Part shown: one piece after another, positions 7,258-13,534 of the stretch
How positions within the stretch are numbered: position 1 is the stretch's first letter
Layout of the letters: every line of letters begins with the position of its first letter
Source: Bacteroidota bacterium
GTDB lineage: Bacteria > Bacteroidota > Bacteroidia > Chitinophagales > LD1
DNA length: 13,534 nucleotides
Assembly: GCA_028288545.1 (NCBI GenBank)
Contig: JAQBNQ010000641.1
Coordinates: forward strand, 1 to 13,534
Direction: 5' to 3'
Program-made: the position numbers and the translations under genes
Notes under the pieces: model-generated
Seen by the model: only the letters and a program-made list of their open reading frames with translations
Told to the model about the DNA's origin: nothing
Databases searched by the model: none

Positions 7258-7270
7258 TTGTTTTAGGTGA

Positions 7271-7294
7271 CACGGAGGCACGGAGATACGGAGG
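7271..7294. repeat. Three tandem copies of an 8-bp CACGGAGG-type repeat
   Basis: CACGGAGG (7271-7278), CACGGAGA (7279-7286) and TACGGAGG (7287-7294) follow the stop of the TPR gene by 13 nt. Degenerate CACGGAG/CACAGAG strings like this turn up in intergenic DNA of many environmental bacteria; their role is unknown. The array is too short and too unspaced to be CRISPR. Confidence 0.7.
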
Positions 7295-7381
7295 AAACAG
7301 CCGGGGAATGCAATTTAGAAATCTTGGACATTTCTCAATTGGCCCAAACTTCACCGGAGATTTGCTAACTTGGGTTTGCGA

Positions 7382-7696
7382 ATGACAGCCATAAAATGGA
7401 TACTCTTTAGTTGCATAATCTTATCTGCCCTGTTAGTGGTAGGATGCAAAAAATGCTATAGGTGTGCTGGCTGGGGGGGAAGTTTTACTTGTATCAAAAA
7501 TACTGACACGGTACGTATGGTTGAGGGCTTTCCAGCGGAAGCTATAGATACGTTAAACTTTTACCGGAGCAAGGGATATAGATGTGATACAGGGGGTATT
7601 TATTACGACCCTATGATATACTCTGGCCCAGTTTGTGGACAAAAAAACTATGATTATGTTATAGGGAATGGTGGAGAATGTAGTTTAATACAATAA
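7382..7696 (+). CDS. Small cysteine-rich lipoprotein, 104 aa
   Basis: The start is ATG 7382; an in-frame TTG 12 nt upstream is less likely. Residues 1-21 are a lipoprotein signal peptide with hydrophobic core and lipobox VVGC, Cys22 being the lipidation site. The mature protein begins CKKCYRC. It contains six further cysteines (25, 28, 37, 68, 85, 100), an even number consistent with three disulfides in the periplasm or on the outer membrane. A CKKCYxC start is frequent in short Bacteroidota lipoproteins of unknown function. It converges on the large T9SS-cargo gene (53-nt gap), and no obvious terminator lies between them. Confidence 0.75.
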   Translation: MTAIKWILFSCIILSALLVVGCKKCYRCAGWGGSFTCIKNTDTVRMVEGFPAEAIDTLNFYRSKGYRCDTGGIYYDPMIYSGPVCGQKNYDYVIGNGGECSLIQ

Positions 7697-7749
7697 ATAA
7701 ATTCCTCCCTGGGTATAACAACACAAACAGGGGCAGCACTAACCACGAC

Positions 7750-10700
7750 CTACCTCAACACCGTCACACTTCCCGTAAATAATTTCTCGGTGTGATCATC
7801 GTCAAATACTACGCGTAGCGTGTAAACGAAAACACCCGGAGGAACCGGTTTGCCTTTGTAAATACCATCCCACTTAAAGTAGATGTCGTTGCTTTCAAAA
7901 ACCTTTTCGCCCCAACGGTCGAAAAGGGCAACGTCGATAAATTTCATGGCCGGGAGGTTGCCGAATAGCTGGAAGTAGTCATTATTGCCATCCAGGTTAG
8001 GCGTAAATACATTTGGAATGAAAATGTCGTAATCGGGTATTACGGTTATCCTGATATTGGTGTCGGACGAGCAATTGTTGCCGTTGATATTTACCGTAAC
8101 TGACACATTGTAATCGGTGCTGCTGTTAATTGAAACTACAGGATTTGGACAAGTGTAACAACTTAATCCAAAGGTAGGATTCCATAAATATGTGGCGTTC
8201 GGATCGTAATTGCTGGTGGCGTTTAACTGAAGTTTTTTGCCCAGGTTAATGACCAGGCTATCCGGAGTTATACTGATATTAATGGCAGCCGGTTGGGCTA
8301 TGGAAACACTGGCAGAATCAACACAACCGTTGGCATCTGTTACCACATATTCGTAAGTGCCTGTATCAAGCGAAGAGAAATTTCCCGATGAATTTGATTG
8401 ATTGCCTAACATGTAAGTATATGCAGGCATTCCCCCCGAAGCGTTAATTGTTACCTGGCCATCGCGCAATCCAAAACAAGTAACGTCTGCAACGGGGTTA
8501 GCAGATGTTAATAGTGGTGCAGGCTCTGTAATTGCAACATTAGTTGAAATGGTGCATCCAAAATCATCGGTAACGCCTACAACATAACTGCCTGCTATAA
8601 GCCCATTGAAATTGCCATTGGTATTATTACCAACGTTGGCGCTGTTTAAGGTAAGCACATAATTGTAAGGGTCAACTCCACCGGAGGCTGTTGCGCTGAT
8701 TGTCCCGGTGCTTTGGCCATAGCACAATATGTTTCTTCCCAAAGCAATTAAATTCAAGTCAATCACCTCAAGCACGTTGGTTACAACACTATCACAACCA
8801 AAACGGTTGGTTAATGTAACCGGGTAGTTGCCAGATGTGCTAACCACATTGCCATCCGGCAGGGTAAAGTTGGAGCCCTTACAAATTGTGTCGTAAAGAG
8901 TGATTGCGTAAACAGGATTAACTGTAAGATTTGTAATAACAACACTATCGCAACCTCCCGAAGTAGGAAGCGTGTCATTATATATGCCGCTTGTATTTAC
9001 CGAAACGCCGGAAGGCAAAGTATAACTTGTTCCCGCACAAATAGTATCGAAAACGGTGATTTGTGCAGAAGGATTAACCGTTAGGTTAGTGATGATGGTA
9101 CTGTCGCAACCAAATTGATTTACCAAATGGGCGGTATCAATTTTTGAAGTTGTTGAAGTAGTGCCATCGGGGAAAATGTACACAATTCCGGAGCAAATGG
9201 AAGGATTCAATGTAACCGTATCCGGCGTATGAACAGTTACAAGTACCGTATCGCTGATAGAACAGATTCCCTGGAAAGAAATATCGTCCAGTGCAAAATC
9301 ATTTCCACCGGTAGAAGTATTCTGGTTGACGATGCAAATGTTGGCAGAAGTATTTGCGCCGGAATTCCAGATAGTATAAAACTGTTGCCATTGGCAAACT
9401 GCGAATGGCACCGTAAACAGAGGCCCTATTAAGCCACCGTTGATTGAAAACTGTAACTGGGCAGGGCTACCTGAAGCTACGCTTTCGCCCCAGCATGAAA
9501 ATGCATAATTGGTGTTCGGCAGAACGCTGATTGTTTCGCACCATACACTGGTATTTGGTGTTCCGGCACCATTTACTATCATCATATTTCCACTGCCCGT
9601 AGTATGATCTACACACGCTGAAAATCCGCTGTGGTAATTATTTGGGTTTGAGCCAACGTAATATGTAGCCTCGGGATATAAATTGGTAGTATAGCTATAA
9701 GCAGAACTAAATCCCGCGTTGCCCGCACTGAAATCTCCATTTACAATAAGGTTGCCGGAGGCAGTTTGCGAAGTAACAATATACGCTGTAGTTTGAGTTG
9801 GCGTAGCAACAGGGTTTGCGATAGTTGAATCGGTAAGTGTCGCACCAGGAGTCCATGAATAAGAAAACAGGCCACCGCTGGCATTTAATGGTACCGAACT
9901 TCCGATACAAATGGATGTGTCATTGCTTGCCACCAAGGTGCTTGGCACAACGGTAAGATTGGTGGTAAACATACTATCGCAACCATTTACACTTTGCAGA
10001 TGCGTTACGTAAGTGCCCGAAGTATAAACCACCGAGCCATCGGGAAGGATATAGGCATCGGTAGGACAAATAGTTGGATTTAAGGTAAAGGTGTAATTAG
10101 GATTAACAACAAGGTTTGTAGTTATAATGCTATCACAGCCACGGCCTGTGAGCAAGGTGTCGATGTATGTTCCGTTTGTCGTTGCAATGGTTCCGTTTGG
10201 ACGGGTATAAGAGCCGCCCTGGCAGATACTTGCATTTACAGTATTAGTGTAAGTGGGGTTAACTGTAACCCTTACGGTGTCGGTGCCGGTACAAAGCGGG
10301 GCAAAAGAAATATCATCCAAAGCAAAATCGTTGCCGGATGCAATTGTGTTTTGGTTAACCACGCAAATGGTAGCGGTAGTGTTTGCTCCCGAATTCCAAA
10401 CGCTGTAAAACTGTTGCCAGATGCAGTTGGTAGCAGAAGCGGTAAAAACAGGGCCAAGCAAAACTCCGTTAATGGAAAACTGTAATTGAGCAGGATTACT
10501 TGCCGTTAATGTAGCCAACCAGGTAGAGAAGGCATAACTTGTATTTGGAACAACGTTTACAGTTTCGCACCAGAAAGAAACATTGGCAGTGGTGGCACCA
10601 TTCACCAATAACATATTGCCAGTACCCGTTGTATGGTCGCCGCAAGTGGCCATGCCGCCATTCCATGTTTGCGCATTGGTAGAAACCCAGTATTGACCTT

Positions 10701-12285
10701 GCGATGAGTTAGGCGGAGGTGTATATGCATAGCCGGAAGAGAAGCCGGTATTACCAGCGCTGAAATCTCCATTAACAATAAGGTTATTTAAAGGTATTTG
10801 ACTTGATACGGTATAAGTTGTAGAAGAAGGAGGTGAAGCAACCGGGTTGGCAATATTTGGATCGCTGAGTCCTGTTGCAGGTGTCCAGCTATAGATCAAT
10901 CCACCCGTTGCATTTAATTGAGTTGAACCGCCAGCGCAAATAGCGGCATCCGATCCTGCATCAACAGTTCCTGCACCGACTGTAAGGATGGTTGTGATAA
11001 TGCTATCGCAGCCCCCGGAAGATGGGATGGTATCAATATAAGTTCCGGCGTTTGAAACGGTGGTTCCGTTTGGTAAGGTGTAAATTGAATTGGTACAGAT
11101 TGTTTGATTGACAGTAGTACTGGATGAAATGCCGCTTGAAACAATGATGGTATCGCCAACGGTACAAATGCTATCGGTTGCCTGCACCCAATAAGTACCC
11201 GATGTATTGACCGTGATAGTTGGTGTTGTTGCCGTGGTGCTCCAGGCGTAGTACAAAGCAGCTGGCGAAGTTCCATTTAAAGTTAAAGATTGTCCATTAC
11301 AAATTGAAGTGTCGTTACCCAAATGTATGGCAGGGAGAGATGAAACATGAACGGTAATATATGCAGTATCGGTATTGTTCCTTACCATGTAAGTGGTGGT
11401 GATGGTTGGGGAAACAATAAGAGTATCAGTAGTACCTAAAGTAACAGATTGGTTGCTTACGTCTGCCCAGGTGTAGGGGCCATTTCCAACAGCTACCAGG
11501 GTGCTTGACTGACCAAGACAAAGCGTGGTATCGCCAATGATTTTAAGGCTGAGAGGAATTACAAATGCTTCGTCTACATAGTAATAAGCCCAGGGTAGAG
11601 AACTTCCTGCATTTACAATAGGGGCTTGTGTGCTCACGTCTTTATAAAAATTACCCAATGTTATATATTGCTCACCACCGGCTGCGGTATAATTGCCTGA
11701 GATCAAGGTCCAGTTGACCATATCGGTTATAGGACTGCCTGAGCCGTGGTCAATTTGTGGAGTAAAGGTGCTCATGGCGGTAAAGGTTCCGTTCCATGTG
11801 GGGGCCGCTACAGAAAGATAAGCACCAAAGTGATCGGTGGCATATTTGAAATTATCAGAAAGGCTAACGTAAAAGCCTACATAATAGGTTTGGCCGGCAA
11901 CCAGTGGTTGGGTTAATGGAGCCGTAATATATTCGCGGACTTCCTGGCTGCCATAGTAGGTGATCATACCATAATATCCACCCGGAGAAACAGGCACCTG
12001 GTAACCATAAAAATTTGTAGGAACTCCCTGTTGACCCGCAAAACAGGCATTCATATAATCCGGGGTGCCGGTTTGGTTAACAGGGTTAAACCAGGGAGGT
12101 GTTAAAGTAGTTTGGCTGGAGCCGCTTGGGCAGGCCGTATAGGTATCAAAGCCATTGTTAGGCACCAGGTTTTGTGAAAAAGCAGAAGCGCTAAACAATA
12201 AAGCCACTATCAACAGGAGCTTCGGGCTTCTTATTGTTAGTTTGTTGCCAATATGTAAAAAAAATAGCGGGGAGAATTTCACCAT
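7750..12285 (-). CDS. Large modular surface protein with T9SS type B (CHU_C) sorting domain, 1511 aa
   Basis: The start is ATG 12285. An in-frame TTG at 12306 overlaps the promoter -7 box and is rejected. Signal peptide about 1-38 (long n-region, core LLLIVALLFSASAFSQ). Domains in order: jelly-roll-like N-terminal domain (39-245, beginning NLVPNNGFDTYTACPSG); two Ig/PKD-like units (247-315, 317-384); GCDS repeat 1 (390-436); module A, Ig unit plus jelly-roll (440-665); GCDS repeats 2-3 (679-780); module B, a second copy of A (782-1007); GCDS repeats 4-6 (1022-1175); two SprB repeats (1179-1256, 1257-1332, with TDDFGC and TDANGC); a PKD-like unit (1335-1415); and the gliding-motility-associated C-terminal domain (1418-1511: FIPNVFTPNLDGNNDYF, ALFDRWGEKVF, YKGKPVPPGVFVY). 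The last domain directs export by the type IX system and surface anchoring. An adhesin or carbohydrate-binding role is inferred from the modules; no enzymatic domain is visible. Confidence 0.93.
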   Translation of the reverse strand: MVKFSPLFFLHIGNKLTIRSPKLLLIVALLFSASAFSQNLVPNNGFDTYTACPSGSSQTTLTPPWFNPVNQTGTPDYMNACFAGQQGVPTNFYGYQVPVSPGGYYGMITYYGSQEVREYITAPLTQPLVAGQTYYVGFYVSLSDNFKYATDHFGAYLSVAAPTWNGTFTAMSTFTPQIDHGSGSPITDMVNWTLISGNYTAAGGEQYITLGNFYKDVSTQAPIVNAGSSLPWAYYYVDEAFVIPLSLKIIGDTTLCLGQSSTLVAVGNGPYTWADVSNQSVTLGTTDTLIVSPTITTTYMVRNNTDTAYITVHVSSLPAIHLGNDTSICNGQSLTLNGTSPAALYYAWSTTATTPTITVNTSGTYWVQATDSICTVGDTIIVSSGISSSTTVNQTICTNSIYTLPNGTTVSNAGTYIDTIPSSGGCDSIITTILTVGAGTVDAGSDAAICAGGSTQLNATGGLIYSWTPATGLSDPNIANPVASPPSSTTYTVSSQIPLNNLIVNGDFSAGNTGFSSGYAYTPPPNSSQGQYWVSTNAQTWNGGMATCGDHTTGTGNMLLVNGATTANVSFWCETVNVVPNTSYAFSTWLATLTASNPAQLQFSINGVLLGPVFTASATNCIWQQFYSVWNSGANTTATICVVNQNTIASGNDFALDDISFAPLCTGTDTVRVTVNPTYTNTVNASICQGGSYTRPNGTIATTNGTYIDTLLTGRGCDSIITTNLVVNPNYTFTLNPTICPTDAYILPDGSVVYTSGTYVTHLQSVNGCDSMFTTNLTVVPSTLVASNDTSICIGSSVPLNASGGLFSYSWTPGATLTDSTIANPVATPTQTTAYIVTSQTASGNLIVNGDFSAGNAGFSSAYSYTTNLYPEATYYVGSNPNNYHSGFSACVDHTTGSGNMMIVNGAGTPNTSVWCETISVLPNTNYAFSCWGESVASGSPAQLQFSINGGLIGPLFTVPFAVCQWQQFYTIWNSGANTSANICIVNQNTSTGGNDFALDDISFQGICSISDTVLVTVHTPDTVTLNPSICSGIVYIFPDGTTSTTSKIDTAHLVNQFGCDSTIITNLTVNPSAQITVFDTICAGTSYTLPSGVSVNTSGIYNDTLPTSGGCDSVVITNLTVNPVYAITLYDTICKGSNFTLPDGNVVSTSGNYPVTLTNRFGCDSVVTNVLEVIDLNLIALGRNILCYGQSTGTISATASGGVDPYNYVLTLNSANVGNNTNGNFNGLIAGSYVVGVTDDFGCTISTNVAITEPAPLLTSANPVADVTCFGLRDGQVTINASGGMPAYTYMLGNQSNSSGNFSSLDTGTYEYVVTDANGCVDSASVSIAQPAAINISITPDSLVINLGKKLQLNATSNYDPNATYLWNPTFGLSCYTCPNPVVSINSSTDYNVSVTVNINGNNCSSDTNIRITVIPDYDIFIPNVFTPNLDGNNDYFQLFGNLPAMKFIDVALFDRWGEKVFESNDIYFKWDGIYKGKPVPPGVFVYTLRVVFDDDHTEKLFTGSVTVLR
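9241..9942 (-). repeat. Internal duplication, module B (Ig-like + jelly-roll)
   Basis: It encodes about residues 782-1015 of the 1511-aa protein. It matches module A in order and in many exact stretches, for example NLIVNGDFSAGN, FWCET versus VWCET, AQLQFSING, WNSGAN and GNDFALDDISF. Pitch between copies is about 1,026 bp. DNA of the two copies is clearly related but diverged, so the duplication is not recent. Confidence 0.85.
10273..10968 (-). repeat. Internal duplication, module A (Ig-like + jelly-roll)
   Basis: It encodes about residues 440-671. The Ig-like half carries SWTPATGLSDPNIANPVA and the jelly-roll half carries NLIVNGDFSAGN, CGDHTTGTGNM and GNDFALDDISF. It is the partner of the copy at 9241-9942. 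Two GCDS repeats separate the copies. Confidence 0.85.
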
Positions 12286-12303
12286 GTCCTGTAATGTCCT
12301 TAT

Positions 12304-12336
12304 CAAAGATAGTATTTGACTGCAATAGGTTGCAAA
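12304..12336 (-). promoter_or_regulatory. Promoter of the 1511-aa surface protein gene
   Basis: On the minus strand TTTG (12336-12333) is followed after 21 nt by TATCTTTG (12311-12304), an exact match to the Bacteroidota -33/-7 pair TTTG/TAnnTTTG. It lies about 18 nt before the ATG at 12285 and so decides the start, because the in-frame TTG at 12306 falls inside the -7 box. It also implies that the gene can be transcribed separately from the collagen-like gene upstream. Confidence 0.6.
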
Positions 12337-12393
12337 AATATTACAGAACCTGATATTTAGCTTTTAGCCACTATATATTGCCTTCGTGCCCTG

Positions 12394-13464
12394 TTATAAT
12401 TTCATGATAAATGCCAAAGTATAATAAGCGGGGTGAATATCTATGGCAGCCCCCGAGCCTGTTTGCGAAGTTGTAAAGCTAAAAGTATGTGAATGTGCTC
12501 CATCGCTGGAGGTGGTGTTGTTATTATTGGCATAAGTAGCATTTGCCCAATTGTAATATGGAATTTGATTGCCTGGTGTTGTTAGGTGGTAGCCGGGTAA
12601 GGTATGAGTATGGGCTCCATCGGTTGAGGTTGTTCCCGAACCCGAATGATCGTGCGGCGGAAGCTGCGAAACGGAAAGGGTTATGGCATTTGCTCCACCT
12701 GTTGCGCCGGGATTAGTCCCTGCGTTAGGAACAGAAAGAATAAACCGGTCAAGTAAATTGGGGGTGCCGTTGTTGCCATCGCAAAGAGCCCATCCTGCCG
12801 GGATATTGGCAATTGGTCCCGACCACATTAATATAACACCAGTAGGAATACTTGCATCATTTCCCGTTGCTCCGGTTGGACCAGTGGAACCTGTTTGGCC
12901 CGGTTGTCCTGCGGTGCCTGTGGGGCCTGTATCTCCTTGCGGTCCGGTTGGACCAGGATTACCCTGTGCGCCTGTTACACCTGTTGATCCCTGTGGACCT
13001 GTTGCACCGGGTAAGCCAGCCGGCCCCTGAACTCCTTGCGGTCCTGTTGGACCTTGTGGACCAGCAGCGCTATTGGCAGCATATAAGGCATATGGAACGC
13101 TGAGCAATTGAGAGGTTCCCATATCACTAAAGTTTGAACCATTGGCAGGGTCCAACTCAATTTGCATAAACTTTGCACCTGTGCTCCAATTTACCGAGGC
13201 AAGATTATTTGCAACCGCACCGATGGCCAGATTCACCAATCCGAATTGATTCGGGCTTGGGTGCTGAATTTCCTGGAATAAAACAGGACCTGATACAGAT
13301 GTATCGCGAATTGTAACCCTCACACTTACGGTACCTGAAGTAATAGGTCTGCCACCGTTATCGCGCACCACGGCCTGGTAATTCATTAACTCGGGTGATT
13401 GTGAAAAAGCTGAAAAAGCAAATGCAACAAATGCAAGAAGAAAAAGAAGTTTAAAGTGGTTCAT
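12394..13464 (-). CDS. Secreted collagen-like protein with phage tail collar C-terminal domain, 356 aa
   Basis: The start is ATG 13464. Residues 1-22 are a signal peptide (LLFLLAFVAFAFSAFSQ). Residues 23-134 are the same beta-rich N-terminal domain as in the 483-aa collagen-like protein (SPELMNYQAVVRD ... GTSQLLSVPYALYAANSA). Residues 135-203 are 23 unbroken Gly-X-Y triplets. Residues 206-356 are a phage tail collar/microcystin-dependent-protein-like domain: PTGVILMWSGP, IPAGWALCDG, TPNLLDRFILSV, QLPPHDHSG, GAHTHT, GAHSHT, and the end IDIHPAYYTLAFIMKL. Three HxH motifs (271-273, 285-287, 324-326) resemble metal-binding HxH sites of T4 tail-fibre tips. It is probably an exported trimeric fibre. 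Its promoter is not clear; TAAATTTC (13499-13492) is a weak -7 candidate. The large T9SS-cargo gene starts 108 nt downstream on the same strand. Confidence 0.92.
   Translation of the reverse strand: MNHFKLLFLLAFVAFAFSAFSQSPELMNYQAVVRDNGGRPITSGTVSVRVTIRDTSVSGPVLFQEIQHPSPNQFGLVNLAIGAVANNLASVNWSTGAKFMQIELDPANGSNFSDMGTSQLLSVPYALYAANSAAGPQGPTGPQGVQGPAGLPGATGPQGSTGVTGAQGNPGPTGPQGDTGPTGTAGQPGQTGSTGPTGATGNDASIPTGVILMWSGPIANIPAGWALCDGNNGTPNLLDRFILSVPNAGTNPGATGGANAITLSVSQLPPHDHSGSGTTSTDGAHTHTLPGYHLTTPGNQIPYYNWANATYANNNNTTSSDGAHSHTFSFTTSQTGSGAAIDIHPAYYTLAFIMKL
12856..13062 (-). repeat. Collagen-like Gly-X-Y repeat region (stalk of the collar protein)
   Basis: It encodes 23 perfect Gly-X-Y triplets (GPQ, GPT, GPA, GAT types) without interruption. 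That is about half the length of the stalk in the 483-aa paralogue. The first nine triplets (GPQGPTGPQGVQGPAGLPGATGPQG) align with the start of the other stalk, so the similarity continues past the N-terminal domain. Confidence 0.9.
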
Positions 13465-13534
13465 ATGCCGATTGATTTTTAGAAAGGAAAATGAAATTTA
13501 GAAGAAATTTTGCGAATGAAAAAATGCAGTTTGC

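Noticed and set aside
7707..7732. CCCTG/CAGGG inverted repeat between the lipoprotein and T9SS-cargo genes as a terminator
   Set aside because: Only a 5-bp stem with a 16-nt loop and no T-run on either strand.
12286..12306. TTG start giving seven extra N-terminal residues on the 1511-aa protein
   Set aside because: The TTG lies within the TATCTTTG -7 box, so it would not be on the transcript. ATG 12285 fits better.
12683..13103. Plus-strand frames over the collar protein
   Set aside because: Antisense shadows of the Gly-X-Y stalk with proline-rich repetitive translation and no independent start signal.
12394..13464. Prophage remnant, suggested by the tail collar domain
   Set aside because: The gene has a signal peptide and the Bacteroidota-type N-terminal domain, and no capsid, tail, integrase or lysis gene is nearby.

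Overview
The window reads as a chromosomal segment of a Bacteroidota bacterium, probably a Chitinophagales/Sphingobacteriia-type lineage. Three things support this: a type IX secretion (T9SS) type B / gliding-motility-associated C-terminal sorting domain with SprB repeats, Bacteroidota-style promoters (TTTG, about 20 nt, TAnnTTTG) before several genes, and an STM3941-family membrane protein in that phylum's form. No rRNA, tRNA, transposase, integrase or CRISPR array was seen.

Left part (1-3378). The 5' end (N-terminus) of a minus-strand secreted protein, probably an M1-type metallopeptidase, runs off the left edge. A 469-nt non-coding stretch follows, holding a short protein-like trace and a 9-bp hairpin. 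Next come a 94-aa hypothetical gene and a 111-aa secreted small protein. The latter converges, with a 6-nt gap, on a 487-aa helical hypothetical on the minus strand. A 368-nt gap contains a strong plus-strand intrinsic terminator with no plus-strand gene in front of it. A 72-aa hypothetical gene follows.

Middle part (3379-7696, all plus). A 483-aa secreted collagen-like protein is followed by an STM3941-family two-helix membrane protein, a 471-aa tetratricopeptide-repeat protein and a 104-aa cysteine-rich lipoprotein. A short 8-bp triple repeat (CACGGAGG type) lies between the last two.

Right part (7750-13464, all minus). A 356-aa collagen-like protein with a phage-tail-collar C-terminus lies upstream of a 1511-aa T9SS-exported modular surface protein. 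The latter carries Ig-like units, two copies of an Ig plus jelly-roll module, six GCDS repeats, two SprB repeats and a CHU_C sorting domain. Each gene appears to have its own start region, and the large gene has a near-consensus promoter.

The most notable theme is the pair of collagen-stalk proteins about 8 kb apart. They share a nearly superimposable N-terminal domain and the start of a Gly-X-Y stalk but carry unrelated C-terminal tips: one an unrecognised, probably beta-rich domain, the other a tail-fibre/collar domain with HxH motifs. Together with the neighbouring 1511-aa protein, the window encodes several secreted, repeat-built surface structures. That they form one system is inference.
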